From contig NZ_CP114909.1 of assembly GCF_027497355.1 (NCBI RefSeq), positions 1,426,001 to 1,490,000 of the forward strand: a stretch of DNA of 64,000 nucleotides, read 5' to 3'. Within the stretch, counting starts at the first letter, position 1. The number at the start of each line of letters is the position of its first letter. This stretch comes from Micromonospora sp. WMMA1947 (GTDB lineage Bacteria; Actinomycetota; Actinomycetes; Mycobacteriales; Micromonosporaceae). The notes beneath the pieces are model-generated. The model was not told the origin of the DNA. It made no database searches and saw only the letters and a list, made by a program, of their open reading frames with translations. Position numbers and translations under genes: made by a program. Shown in pieces: positions 28,333 through 36,687 of the stretch.

Positions 28333-28746
28333 ATGGCTGGGCGTCACCGGTTGGACCCGCACGACGAGCGGGTCGCCCGGTTCTTCGCGGACCGGCACCT
28401 CGCCACCCTCACCACACCGCGTGCCGACGGCACCCCGCACGTCGTACCCGTGGGGGTGACCTTCGACCCGGCGGCCGGGCTGGCCCGGGTGATCACCTCG
28501 GCCGGGTCGGCCAAGGCCCGGCACGTCGCGGCGGCCGGGCCGGACGGCGTGCCGGTCGCCGTGTGCCAGGTCGACGGCCGCTGGTGGCTGACCGTGGAGG
28601 GCCGGGCGGTGCTGCGCCGCGACCCGGAGTCGGTGGCGGAGGCCGAGCGGCGGTACGCCGAGCGTTATCGCACGCCGCGCCCGAATCCGGAGCGGGTGGT
28701 CATCGAGATCGCGGTGACCCGGCTCCTGGGAAGCCTCCCCGGCTGA
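28333..28746 (+). CDS. PPOX-class F420-dependent oxidoreductase
   Basis: 137 residues with the split-barrel flavin-fold pattern: ERVARFFADRHLATLTTPRADGTPHVVPVGVTFD, then SAKARHVAA and WWLTVEGRAVLRRDP. This is the pyridoxamine-oxidase-like family that in actinobacteria uses F420 as cofactor. The substrate is unknown. It starts 12 bases after the DUF1232 gene with a GAGGAGA ribosome site, so the two form an operon. Confidence 0.88.
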   Translation: MAGRHRLDPHDERVARFFADRHLATLTTPRADGTPHVVPVGVTFDPAAGLARVITSAGSAKARHVAAAGPDGVPVAVCQVDGRWWLTVEGRAVLRRDPESVAEAERRYAERYRTPRPNPERVVIEIAVTRLLGSLPG

Positions 28747-28893
28747 GGCGTCTGTCCGGTTCCGCGGTGGCCCCGGTCACGCCCGGAAATGGGCTGCCGC
28801 GGCAGGGCGGTTGAACTCTCCGTACGCCGAGCGCCACTCCTGGTGCCGCGTCTCCCCGCACGGAGCCGTCGACCCCCGAATGGAGCCTCGACC

Positions 28894-29502
28894 ATGAACC
28901 CGATCATCCGTAAGTGTGTGCTGTCCGTCGCCGGCCTGGCCGCGGCCGGCGGTGCCGTGGCCGGCCCGGCCGCCGCCCACGCCGCCCCGGTCAAGAGCAA
29001 GGGTGACCGTGCCGCCGACTACGAGTACCAGGCCCAGCCGAACTACTTCTACTGCGGTCCCGCCTCGACCCGGATCGCGCTGTCGGCCGAGGGCAAGGAC
29101 GTGAGCCAGGACGAGCTGGCGGCCAAGCTCGGCACCACCGAGAACGGCACCGACTCGGCCATCGACATCACCCGGGTCCTGAACGAGTACACCGGCGGCA
29201 AGTACCGGACCACCGAGATCCGCGACGACGTGGCCACCCGGGAGCAGGTCGACCGCCTGCGTGCGGACATCCGTACCGCCGTGGACGACGACCGGCCGGT
29301 GGTGGCGAACATCCTGGGCGGCGCCCGGGACATCGACGGGGTGGAGCACAGCTACCCCGGCCACTACGTGACAGTCGTTCGGTACGAGGGCGACGGCGAC
29401 CGGGTGCTGATCGCCGACCCGGCCCGGCCGGACGAGCCGACGTACTGGATGGACGTGACCGAGCTGGCCAACTGGATCGCCGGCCGCGGCTACAGCTCCT
29501 GA
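28894..29502 (+). CDS. Secreted C39-family cysteine peptidase
   Basis: 202 residues from ATG 28894. A signal peptide (CVLSVAGLAAAGGAVAGPAAAHAAP) precedes a papain-like C39 domain: Cys54 in NYFYCGPASTRIAL, His near 156 in PGHYVTVVRYEG and the Asp of IADPARPDEPTYWMD. Members cleave peptides or act on the cell wall outside the cell; the target is unknown here. It is monocistronic and ends at a strong terminator. Confidence 0.9.
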   Translation: MNPIIRKCVLSVAGLAAAGGAVAGPAAAHAAPVKSKGDRAADYEYQAQPNYFYCGPASTRIALSAEGKDVSQDELAAKLGTTENGTDSAIDITRVLNEYTGGKYRTTEIRDDVATREQVDRLRADIRTAVDDDRPVVANILGGARDIDGVEHSYPGHYVTVVRYEGDGDRVLIADPARPDEPTYWMDVTELANWIAGRGYSS

Positions 29503-29509
29503 CCCGCAC

Positions 29510-29538
29510 GGGCCGGTCCCCTTCTGGGGGGCCGGCCC
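29510..29538. terminator. Bidirectional terminator
   Basis: GGGCCGG-CCCC pairs with GGGG-CCGGCCC around a TTCT loop, between convergent genes. Confidence 0.85.
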
Positions 29539-29552
29539 GACGCCGGGGTACG

Positions 29553-29735
29553 TCAGCGGCCGGTGTCGCCCTCGCCGGTGCGCTGCTGCGCCATGTCGAC
29601 GCCCTTGTCGATCTGCGCGTCGTACTTGCCGCCGCTGCGCTTGTCGGCCGCGTCACCCGCCTTCTCGATGCCCTGGTCGACCTGCTTGTCATGCTTGTCC
29701 GCGAAGTCCTTCGCCTTGTCCATGAAGTCGCTCAT
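29553..29735 (-). CDS. Small antitoxin-like protein (MT0933/Rv0909 family)
   Basis: 60 residues, highly charged: MSDFMDKAKDFADKHDKQ, then QGIEKAGDAADKRSGGKYDAQIDKGVDMAQQ. The pattern matches the actinobacterial small-protein family that databases name antitoxin after mycobacterial members. No toxin gene is adjacent, so an antitoxin role is doubtful; a stress or CsbD-like role is equally possible. The ATG at 29735 has a GGGAGA ribosome site; the much longer open frame upstream is a shadow of the opposite strand. Confidence 0.8.
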   Translation of the reverse strand: MSDFMDKAKDFADKHDKQVDQGIEKAGDAADKRSGGKYDAQIDKGVDMAQQRTGEGDTGR

Positions 29736-29865
29736 CCCCGATCTCCCTTCGATACGGTGAATGCCTTCCCTGAGGCCGAGGGCACAAACACGGGGTGGGC
29801 GGTTACGGCCCTGGTGTCGGATCGGCCCGCGTCGGGTACCAACGGCCCGGATCGAGGAGGGCGAC

Positions 29866-31032
29866 GTGGACGACGACGCTGGAATACCTGGCCGGGCACC
29901 GACCGCCGGACCGCGGCAGACCTGGGCGGGACTGCCCTGGCCGGTACGAACGGCGGTCACCTGGAGCGCCTGTCTCCTGGTGGTCACCGCAGGGCTGTGG
30001 CTGCTCGGGCAGATCGCCGTACTACTGGCGCCGCTGGCGGTGGCGCTGGCCGGCACGCTCTTCCTCGCCGCGCTGCTCGACCCGGTCCTGGTACGCCTGC
30101 GCCGGCTCCGGGTGCCGGCCGGGCTCGCCGCCCTCCTGAGCATCCTGCTGCTGCTCGGCATCCTGGGCGGCGCCGGCGTCCTGGTCTGGAACCTCACCGC
30201 GAGCCAGTTCAGCGAGCTGAGCCAGCAGCTCGACGAGGGGTTGCAGCGCACCCGGGACTTCGTCACCTCCAGCCTGCCGGTCACCGACCAGCAGCTCGAC
30301 CGGCTCGTGGAGCAGATCCGGAAGGGCCTGAGCAGCGGCGCGCCCGATCCGGTCGCCGGGGCGCGCAAGGTCGCCGAGGTCGCGGGCGCGGTGCTGCTCG
30401 CCTTGGTGCTGCTGTTCTTCCTGCTCAAGGACGGCCGTTCGATGTGGCACTGGGTGCTGCGGCGGCTGACCGGACCACGCCGGGAGCTGACCGCCGAGGC
30501 GGGACGGGCGGGCTGGCGGACGCTCGGCGCGTACAGCCGGGGCACGATGATCATTGCCGCGATCGACGCCATCGGCATCGGGCTGGCGCTTGTCGTGTTG
30601 CGCGTCCCGCTGGCCCTGCCGCTCGCCCTGATCACGTTCCTCGGCGGGTTCGTACCGATCATCGGCGCCACAGTGGCCGGTGCGGTGGCGGTGCTCGTCG
30701 CGCTCGCCGCGAACGGTCCCACCACCGCGTTGCTGACCCTGGCCGCCGTGATCGCCGTCCAGCAGATCGAGGGCAACCTGCTGGAACCACTGGTGATGCG
30801 GCGGCAGGTGCAGCTGCACCCGGCGGTCATCCTGGTCGTGGTCACCGCCGGCACGCTGGTCGCCGGGGTGGCCGGGGCATTCGTGTCGGTGCCGATCGCG
30901 GCGGTGCTCTGGCGGGTGCTCGACACCGTGCAGCGCCACCGCGCCGCCGAGCGGAGCGGTACCGAGCGCAGCGGCACCGGCGTACCCGCGCCGACCGCCG
31001 ACCCGGGCCGCGCCGCCGAAGCAGCGGGCTGA
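29866..31032 (+). CDS. AI-2E family membrane transporter
   Basis: 388 residues from GTG 29866 (GGAGG site). About eight membrane helices in the AI-2E order: an N-terminal pair, a cytoplasmic helical region, then GGFVPIIGATVAGAVAVLVAL and the signature QQIEGNLLEPLVMRRQVQLHPAVILVVV. The family includes AI-2 exporters, sodium/proton antiporters and uncharacterised permeases, so the substrate is not known. The extra N-terminal residues of the longer frame are not supported. The C-terminal tail is hydrophilic. Confidence 0.9.
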   Translation: MDDDAGIPGRAPTAGPRQTWAGLPWPVRTAVTWSACLLVVTAGLWLLGQIAVLLAPLAVALAGTLFLAALLDPVLVRLRRLRVPAGLAALLSILLLLGILGGAGVLVWNLTASQFSELSQQLDEGLQRTRDFVTSSLPVTDQQLDRLVEQIRKGLSSGAPDPVAGARKVAEVAGAVLLALVLLFFLLKDGRSMWHWVLRRLTGPRRELTAEAGRAGWRTLGAYSRGTMIIAAIDAIGIGLALVVLRVPLALPLALITFLGGFVPIIGATVAGAVAVLVALAANGPTTALLTLAAVIAVQQIEGNLLEPLVMRRQVQLHPAVILVVVTAGTLVAGVAGAFVSVPIAAVLWRVLDTVQRHRAAERSGTERSGTGVPAPTADPGRAAEAAG

Positions 31033-31048
31033 CGACCGGCGCGGCCGT

Positions 31049-31702
31049 TCAGGCGGGGTGCGGCTGGCGCAGGTGCGTGATGAACCACGTACCTGCCTGG
31101 TCGGCCACCTGCTCCAGCGTGCCGGGCTCCTCGAACAGGTGCGTGGCGCCGGGCACGATCCGCAGCTCCGCCACTTCGCCGAGCGCGTCCCGGGCCTGCT
31201 CGTTGAGCACGATCACCTGCTCGTCCAGGCCGCCGACGAGCAGCAGCGTCGGTGCGCGTACCGCCGTCAGTGAGCTGCCTGCCAGATCCGGCCGGCCGCC
31301 CCGGGAGACCACCGCGCCCACCCGGTCCGGCCGGGCCGCGGCGGCGACCAGCGCGGCGGCGGCGCCGGTGCTGGCGCCGAACAGCCCGATCGGGAGCCGC
31401 CCCAGCTCCGGGTCGGCGCCCATCCAGTCGACGATCCCGGCCAGGCGCTCGGCCAACATGCCGATGTCGAAGCGCAGCTCGGCGGTGACCTCGTCCCGGG
31501 CCTCCTCGTCGGCGGTCAGCAGGTCGACGAGCATCGTGGCCAGCCCGCGCTCGTTGAGCGCACGCCCGACGGCCATGTTGCGCGGGCTGTGCCGCGAACT
31601 GCCGCTGCCGTGCGCGAACAGCACCACCCCACCGGCGTTGCCGGGCACGCTGACATCCCCGACGAGCCCTCCGTCCACCACAGGCACCGAAACCTCACGC
31701 AT
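31049..31702 (-). CDS. Alpha/beta hydrolase, dienelactone-hydrolase-like
   Basis: 217 residues of a minimal alpha/beta hydrolase fold. The oxyanion strand is VVLFAHGSGSSRHSPRN, the nucleophile Ser is in GASTGA (near residue 111), the acid Asp in VGGLDEQV and the His in PGATHLFEE. Members hydrolyse small esters or lactones; the substrate is unknown. In some actinobacteria a similar gene is fused to a phosphoribosyltransferase, but no such domain is here. Confidence 0.88.
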   Translation of the reverse strand: MREVSVPVVDGGLVGDVSVPGNAGGVVLFAHGSGSSRHSPRNMAVGRALNERGLATMLVDLLTADEEARDEVTAELRFDIGMLAERLAGIVDWMGADPELGRLPIGLFGASTGAAAALVAAAARPDRVGAVVSRGGRPDLAGSSLTAVRAPTLLLVGGLDEQVIVLNEQARDALGEVAELRIVPGATHLFEEPGTLEQVADQAGTWFITHLRQPHPA

Positions 31703-31742
31703 ATCCCTCCACCCCCACCCACCCGATACCCGCCAGCCGAAC

Positions 31743-31797
31743 GATCATGAAGTTGACGGCCCAGAAAGCGCTTCCCCACCCCGCCAACTTCATGATC
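31743..31797. repeat. REP-like palindrome (GATCATGAAGTTG type)
   Basis: Two 17-base arms, GATCATGAAGTTGACGG and CCGCCAACTTCATGATC, pair with one mismatch around 21 bases. The outer GATCWTGRAGTTG is shared with the palindrome at 50825-50895, so the two belong to one family. It lies in the intergenic gap before the MerR gene. Confidence 0.85.
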
Positions 31798-31927
31798 ACG
31801 CCATCCGGGCAAGACCACGGGGAACGCCCGCGGGGAACCCCGCGCGGGGAGGCCGACGCGTGCGGGGTTGCGTTGACGTCGGCGGCAAGGTTTAGCGTCG
31901 ATTCACGGAGACGGACGGGGGCGGCGG

Positions 31928-32320
31928 ATGCGGATCGGGGAACTGGCGCAGCGGGCCGGTACGAGCACCCGCACCCTGCGCTACTACGAGGCACACGGGC
32001 TGGTCCGGCCGAACCGGTCCGCAAACGGATACCGGGTCTACGACGAGGCGGAACTGCGCGTCGTCCGCGAGATCCGGGCCCTGCTGGCGATCGGCTTCGG
32101 CCTGGACGACATCCGCCCGTTCGTCGCCTGCCTGCGCGCCGGAAACGACTCCGGTGACGTCTGCCCCGATTCGGTGGCGGTGCTGCGGCGCAAGCTCGCC
32201 GAGGTGGACGACTACCTCGACCGGCTCGGCGACGTCCGCCGCCGGCTGCACGACCAGCTCGCCCACGCGATCGCCCAACGGGAGGAAACATGCCTCAGGA
32301 CACGGGGACCGGCCGGCTGA
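31928..32320 (+). CDS. MerR-family transcriptional regulator
   Basis: 130 residues. An N-terminal winged helix has the MerR signature MRIGELAQRAGTSTRTLRYYEAHGLVRPNRSANGYRVYDE, then the dimerisation helix ends in a short effector region (VACLRAGNDSGDVCPDSVAVLRRKLAEVDDYLDRLG). Two cysteines (ACLRAG and DVCPDS) are spaced ten residues apart and may sense redox state or metal. It overlaps the thioredoxin gene by 31 bases, so it probably controls that pair. Confidence 0.93.
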   Translation: MRIGELAQRAGTSTRTLRYYEAHGLVRPNRSANGYRVYDEAELRVVREIRALLAIGFGLDDIRPFVACLRAGNDSGDVCPDSVAVLRRKLAEVDDYLDRLGDVRRRLHDQLAHAIAQREETCLRTRGPAG

Positions 32321-32637
32321 CCCCGGTCACCGACGACACCTTCGCGGCCGCCGTGCTGGCCGCCGACCGGCCGGTGGTGGTGGATTTCTGGGCCGAGTGG
32401 TGCCCGCCGTGCCGGGTGGTGTCGAAGCACCTGGCCGAGCTGGCCGAGGAGTTCGGCGACGCACTGCGCTTCGTCACCCTCAACACCGACGAGAACCCGG
32501 CCACCACCCGCGCCCACCGGATCATGTCCGCGCCGACCATGCTGGTGTTCCGGGGCGGCGAGGTGGTCGGCTCGATCGTCGGCTCCCGCCCGAAGGACCA
32601 CCTGCGGCGCAGCTTCGCCCAGCACGCGGACGGTTGA
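32290..32637 (+). CDS. Thioredoxin
   Basis: 115 residues with the thioredoxin fold and active site WCPPCR (near residue 38) within VVDFWAEWCPPCRVVSKHL; the cis-proline is in SAPTMLVFRGG. The usual WCGPC is replaced by WCPPC, which shifts redox potential in known variants. It overlaps the MerR gene by 31 bases, suggesting redox-controlled expression. Confidence 0.94.
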   Translation: MPQDTGTGRLTPVTDDTFAAAVLAADRPVVVDFWAEWCPPCRVVSKHLAELAEEFGDALRFVTLNTDENPATTRAHRIMSAPTMLVFRGGEVVGSIVGSRPKDHLRRSFAQHADG

Positions 32638-32698
32638 GCCGCCGCCGGGCGGGAACGCGCCGGGTGACCACGGACCCCGACCGATCGCGAGGATCGTC

Positions 32699-32878
32699 AT
32701 GGCGAAACAGGACAGGTCCCGGGAACAGGAACTCACCGACCAGGAACGCCGTAAGCAGGAACTGAAGGGCTCACCGGACTGGGCCGACCGCGCCTCGACG
32801 GCGCGCACGTCCGACGATCCGCGGGCCACGGCGCCGCGCGACGCCGGCGGGCGTCCGTCCAACGGCCGCCAGTTCTGA
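32699..32878 (+). CDS. Small hydrophilic protein of unknown function
   Basis: 59 residues: N-terminal charged helix (MAKQDRSREQELTDQERRKQ) followed by SPDWADRAS and a disordered Arg/Gly/Pro tail. It begins 61 bases after the thioredoxin stop; GCGAGGA lies close upstream. No domain recognised. A terminator follows directly, which supports it as the last gene of the MerR-thioredoxin unit. Confidence 0.6.
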   Translation: MAKQDRSREQELTDQERRKQELKGSPDWADRASTARTSDDPRATAPRDAGGRPSNGRQF

Positions 32879-32890
32879 GGTACGCGTACC

Positions 32891-32921
32891 GAGCGGCCCC
32901 GCCCGTCGTGGCGGGCCGCTC
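32891..32921. terminator. Bidirectional terminator
   Basis: GAGCGGCCC pairs with GGGCCGCTC around a 13-base loop between convergent genes; no long T tail. Confidence 0.75.
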
Positions 32922-35292
32922 AGTTCGTGCGTTCCGGCAGGTGCATCAGCGGCGCGCGGCCCTGCGGCTGCTCCGGCTGCGACCCGCTCGGGTGTGCCGG
33001 CGGCACCGCCACGGTCACCGGCTGCGCGGAGGTGACCCGCACCGGCTCGCCGTGGTGCCGCAGCTCGACGACGGTGTCCGGCCCGCCGTTGCGCAGCGAG
33101 TACGTCGTCTGGTGCGGCCGGACGTCGACCCGCAGCCGCATCCCGCGCCACTGGAGCGAGAACTCCAGGCGGCTGAGGCGGCTGGAGAGCCGGGGCGCGA
33201 AGGAGAGCGTCCCGTCGTGGTCGCGCAGCCCGCCGAACCCGGCCACGAGCGCGATCCAGGCGCCGGCCAGTGATGCCATGTGCACACCGTCGCGGGTGTT
33301 CTCGTTGAGGTCGTGCAGGTCCATCAGCGCGGCCTCGCGCAGGTAGCGGTGGGCCAGTTCGAGGTAGCCGACCTCGGCCGCCAGCACCGCCTGGGTGCAG
33401 GCGCTCAGCGACGAGTCGCGTACGGTGCGCCGCTCGTAGTAGACGAAGTTGCGCAGCTTCTCGGCGGCGCTGAACGCGTCGCCCCGCCAGTGCATGGCCA
33501 GCACCAGGTCGGCCTGCTTGACGACCTGCTTGCGGTAGAGGTCGAAGTACGGGTAGTGCAGCAGCAGCGGGTACTTCTCCGGCGGCGTGTGCTCGAAGTC
33601 CCACTCCTGGAAGCGGGTGAACCCCTCCACCTGCTCGTGCACGTCGGTCTCCGCGTCGTACGGGACGTGCATGTCGTTCGCGGCGTCCCGCCAGGCGGCG
33701 GCCTCCTCCTCGGTCACGCCGAGGTCGAGCGCCTGGTCGCGGTAGCGCATCGCGCAGTCCGCGGCGGTACGCAGGTTCCGCTGGGCCATGAGGTTGGTGT
33801 AGACGTTGTCGTTCTTGACCGCCGTGTACTCGTCCGGGCCGGTCACGCCGTCGATGTGGAACCGTCCGGCGCGGTCGTGGTGGCCGAGCGAGCGCCACAG
33901 CCGGGCGGTCTCGACAAGCAGTTCCAGACCGATCTCCCGTTCCAGCGCCTCGTCGCCGGTGACCAGTACGTAGCGGCGCAACGCGTCGGCGACGTCGGCG
34001 GCGATGTGGAACGCGGCGGTCCCGGCCGGCCAGTACGCCGACGACTCCGGCCCTTCGATGGTGCGCCACGGGAAGGCCGCGCCGGCGAGGTTCAGCGTGC
34101 GGGCGCGTTCCTGCGCCTGGGCCAGCGTGTCGTACCGCCACTGCAACGCGTCACGCACCGCGGTCGGCTGCGTGTAGGTGAGCACCGGCAGTACGAACAT
34201 CTCGGTGTCCCAGAACGCGTGGCCGTCGTACCCCGGGCCGGTGAGGCCCTTGGCCGAGATCGGCCGGCGTTCCGCGCGGGCGCCGGCCTGGAGGACGTGG
34301 AACAGGCCGAACCGGACGGCCTGCTGCACCTCGGGGTCGCCCTCGACGCGCACGTCGGCGGCGTCCCAGAACGCGTCCAGGTATTCGCGCTGGGCCCGGC
34401 GCAGGCCGTCCCAGCCGTCGAGCCGGGCCGCTGCGAGCGCCGCGCCGACCTGGTCGCGCAGCGCCGGGAGCGACCGGCGGCTGGACCAGCCGTACGTGAG
34501 GTACTTGACCACGCGGAGCGTCTGGCCGGGCTTGAGCACGCAGCCGATGGTGGTGCGGACCCAGTCCTCGTACCCCTCGCTCTCGATCGTGGTGCGTTCG
34601 GGCCCGTCCACGTCGTGGCCCATGGCGGCGGCGACCCGCAGGCCGCTGACCTTGGTCCGGTGGATGAGCTGCCCGCCGTCGTCGGTGGTCAGCTCCTCCT
34701 CGGCCTGCAACGGCGACTCGAGTACGGCGGCGACCCGGGGGTCGCGGCTCTGCGGCGGCAGCGACTCGTTGGCGACCAGCTCGGACTGGAGGATCAGGCG
34801 CAGCGGCCCGTCGACCGGCTCCACCTCGTAGTGGATGGCGGCCACCGAGCGCTGGGTGAACGACACCAGGCGGGTGGTACGGACCTTGACCTCGCGACCG
34901 GCCGGGGAACGCCAGTGCAGATCCCGCTGGAGGGTGCCGGCGCGCATGTCGAGGACCCGCTCGTGGGCGAGCAGTTCGCCGTAGCGCACGTCGAGCGGCT
35001 CGTCGTCGACGAGCAGCCGGATCAGCTTGCCGTTCGTGACGTTGACGATGGTCTGCCCGGACTCGGGGAAACCGAAGCCGGCCTCCGCGTACGGCAGCGG
35101 GCGCAGCTCGTAGAACGAGTTCAGGTAGGTGCCGGGCAGCCCGTGCGGCTCGCCCTCGTCGAGGTTGCCGCGCAACCCGATGTGCCCGTTCGACAGCGCG
35201 AACACCGACTCGGACTGGGCCAGCACGTCCATGTCGAGCTGCATCTCCCGGACGTGCCAGGGCTCGACCGGGTACGCCCGTTCCCGGATCAC
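32920..35292 (-). CDS. Glycoside hydrolase family 65 disaccharide phosphorylase
   Basis: 790 residues. N-terminal beta-sandwich ([24 protein letters not shown]), a linker and an (alpha/alpha)6 barrel with [30 protein letters not shown]. The general-acid Glu lies near residue 488 in [18 protein letters not shown]. Phosphate-binding [13 protein letters not shown] is present near the end. GH65 enzymes cleave maltose, trehalose, kojibiose or nigerose with phosphate to give beta-glucose-1-phosphate; the exact sugar cannot be told from sequence alone. It overlaps the HAD gene upstream by four bases. Confidence 0.93.
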   Translation of the reverse strand: MIRERAYPVEPWHVREMQLDMDVLAQSESVFALSNGHIGLRGNLDEGEPHGLPGTYLNSFYELRPLPYAEAGFGFPESGQTIVNVTNGKLIRLLVDDEPLDVRYGELLAHERVLDMRAGTLQRDLHWRSPAGREVKVRTTRLVSFTQRSVAAIHYEVEPVDGPLRLILQSELVANESLPPQSRDPRVAAVLESPLQAEEELTTDDGGQLIHRTKVSGLRVAAAMGHDVDGPERTTIESEGYEDWVRTTIGCVLKPGQTLRVVKYLTYGWSSRRSLPALRDQVGAALAAARLDGWDGLRRAQREYLDAFWDAADVRVEGDPEVQQAVRFGLFHVLQAGARAERRPISAKGLTGPGYDGHAFWDTEMFVLPVLTYTQPTAVRDALQWRYDTLAQAQERARTLNLAGAAFPWRTIEGPESSAYWPAGTAAFHIAADVADALRRYVLVTGDEALEREIGLELLVETARLWRSLGHHDRAGRFHIDGVTGPDEYTAVKNDNVYTNLMAQRNLRTAADCAMRYRDQALDLGVTEEEAAAWRDAANDMHVPYDAETDVHEQVEGFTRFQEWDFEHTPPEKYPLLLHYPYFDLYRKQVVKQADLVLAMHWRGDAFSAAEKLRNFVYYERRTVRDSSLSACTQAVLAAEVGYLELAHRYLREAALMDLHDLNENTRDGVHMASLAGAWIALVAGFGGLRDHDGTLSFAPRLSSRLSRLEFSLQWRGMRLRVDVRPHQTTYSLRNGGPDTVVELRHHGEPVRVTSAQPVTVAVPPAHPSGSQPEQPQGRAPLMHLPERTN

Positions 35293-36041
35293 GCGGCCGG
35301 CTCCGGGGCGAGCAGGTCGGCGAGGTCGGTGACCACCACGTCGGCGCCGTTCGCCAGCAGCTCGTCGGCCTGGCCGACCCGGTCGACGCCCACCACGTAC
35401 CCGAATCCGCCGGCCCGCCCGGCGGCCACACCGGCGAGGGCGTCCTCGAAGACGGCCGCGTGCGCCGGTTCGACGCCGAGCAGTCGCGCGCCCTCCAGGA
35501 ACGTGTCCGGGTGCGGCTTGCCGCGCAGCCCGCTCGCGCGGGCGACCACGCCGTCCACCCTTGCCTCCAGCCAGCGTTCCAGCCCGGCGGCGTGCACCAC
35601 GGCGGCGCAGTTGGCGCTGGCCGAGACGACGGCGCGGCGCAGCCCGGCCGAGGTGGCCGCTTCCAGGTAGCGCACCGATCCCTCGTACACCTCGACGCCG
35701 TTGTGCTCGATCCGCTGGAGCAGCACGACGTTCTTACGGTTGCCGAGGCCGTTGACGGTGTCCGCCTCGGGCGGGTCGTCCGGCGATCCCTCGGGCAGCG
35801 TGATGCCGCGCGAGGCCAGGAATGTGCGCACCCCGTCGGCGCGCGGTCTGCCGTCCACGTACCGGTTGTAGTCCGGTCCGCTGTCGAACGGGTGGAACGG
35901 CTCGCCGGTTTCCGCGGACCGTCGCCGCAGATACGCGTCGAACGTCTCCGCCCAGGCGGCGTTGTGCACCTTGGCGGTCTGCGTCAGCACACCGTCCAGA
36001 TCGAAGAGACAAGCGCGCACGTGCGCGGGGAGGCCCAGCAT
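35289..36041 (-). CDS. Beta-phosphoglucomutase-like HAD hydrolase
   Basis: 250 residues of the HAD superfamily: nucleophile and acid Asp14/Asp16 in [20 protein letters not shown], motif II Ser in [11 protein letters not shown], and the acidic motif in [17 protein letters not shown]. The cap carries [23 protein letters not shown], as in beta-phosphoglucomutases. It would convert the beta-glucose-1-phosphate made by the neighbouring GH65 enzyme to glucose-6-phosphate. The four-base overlap with that gene supports a shared unit. Confidence 0.92.
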   Translation of the reverse strand: MLGLPAHVRACLFDLDGVLTQTAKVHNAAWAETFDAYLRRRSAETGEPFHPFDSGPDYNRYVDGRPRADGVRTFLASRGITLPEGSPDDPPEADTVNGLGNRKNVVLLQRIEHNGVEVYEGSVRYLEAATSAGLRRAVVSASANCAAVVHAAGLERWLEARVDGVVARASGLRGKPHPDTFLEGARLLGVEPAHAAVFEDALAGVAAGRAGGFGYVVGVDRVGQADELLANGADVVVTDLADLLAPEPAA

Positions 36042-36088
36042 CGCTTGAATCTAACCAGAGCCCGCGCCGGGCAAACACCATTCAGGGC

Positions 36089-36556
36089 TCAGCGGTTCGG
36101 GCGGAGCGTCCAGATCACGGTGAGCGAGGAGGTGAGCGTGCCGTCCTCGGTGCGGACCTCCACCTCGACCGGGAACTCCGGCCGCTGCCCGGCGTCCAGC
36201 TCGGCCAGCACCTCGGCGGGTACGCCACCGAGCCGTGCGGTAGCCAGCACCGACCCCATCGCGATCTTGCGGAAGTGGACGGAGGCGGTCACCGGCAGGG
36301 GTACGGCCCGGTCGAGGACGTGCCCGAAGGCGGCCAGGACGACCGCGCCCGAGGCACTCTCCCCGAGCGTGAACATGGCGCCGGCGTGCGGCCCGCCGAG
36401 GTGGTTGTGGTGCGCCGCGATGTCGGGGAGCCGGGCCACGACCCGGACCCCGCCTTCGGCCTCGGGCGCCACCTCGACGAACTCGATCCCGAGCGTGCGG
36501 GCGAACGGCACGGCGTCGAGGATTCCGGCCGCCACCTGGCGAGAGTCGATGCTCAT
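36089..36556 (-). CDS. Hotdog-fold thioesterase-like protein (DUF4442/PaaI-type)
   Basis: 155 residues with the hotdog pattern: VPFARTLGIEFVEVAPEAEGGVRVVARLPDIAAHHNHLGGPHAGAMFTLGESASG. The LGGPHAGAMFTLGE core and the strand-rich C terminus match the DUF4442/acyl-CoA thioesterase group. Substrate unknown. Monocistronic; it is divergent from the Fic gene. Confidence 0.85.
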   Translation of the reverse strand: MSIDSRQVAAGILDAVPFARTLGIEFVEVAPEAEGGVRVVARLPDIAAHHNHLGGPHAGAMFTLGESASGAVVLAAFGHVLDRAVPLPVTASVHFRKIAMGSVLATARLGGVPAEVLAELDAGQRPEFPVEVEVRTEDGTLTSSLTVIWTLRPNR

Positions 36557-36614
36557 GCCCGAACGCTACTCGCCGGTAACAACCCCGGCAAGATGCCGGA
36601 ACACGCTGGCCAAA

Positions 36615-36633
36615 TGTCACCAAGTAAGTGACA
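36615..36633. promoter_or_regulatory. 19-bp palindromic site 1 upstream of the Fic gene
   Basis: TGTCAC-N7-GTGACA, perfect six-base arms. Its centre is 42 bp from that of a second 19-bp palindrome of the same form (TGTCNC-N7-GNGACA); 14 of 19 positions agree between them. Confidence 0.7.
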
Positions 36634-36656
36634 TCCGCACCGCATGGAGCTAGCGT

Positions 36657-36675
36657 TGTCTCTTATTAAGAGACA
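36657..36675. promoter_or_regulatory. 19-bp palindromic site 2 at the Fic gene start
   Basis: TGTCTCTTA-T-TAAGAGACA is a perfect palindrome touching the first possible start codon of the Fic gene. A dimeric DNA-binding protein bound here would block expression. The Fic protein has a C-terminal winged-helix segment, so autoregulation is a plausible inference. Confidence 0.75.
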
Positions 36676-36687
36676 TTGGGACATGAG

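Noticed and set aside
29553..29735. Toxin-antitoxin system around the antitoxin-like small protein
   Set aside because: No toxin-like gene is adjacent; the family name is historical.
29553..31088. 511-codon minus-strand frame
   Set aside because: Only the last 60 codons are a real gene; the rest is opposite the AI-2E transporter and Ser/Thr/Arg-rich, as in shadows.
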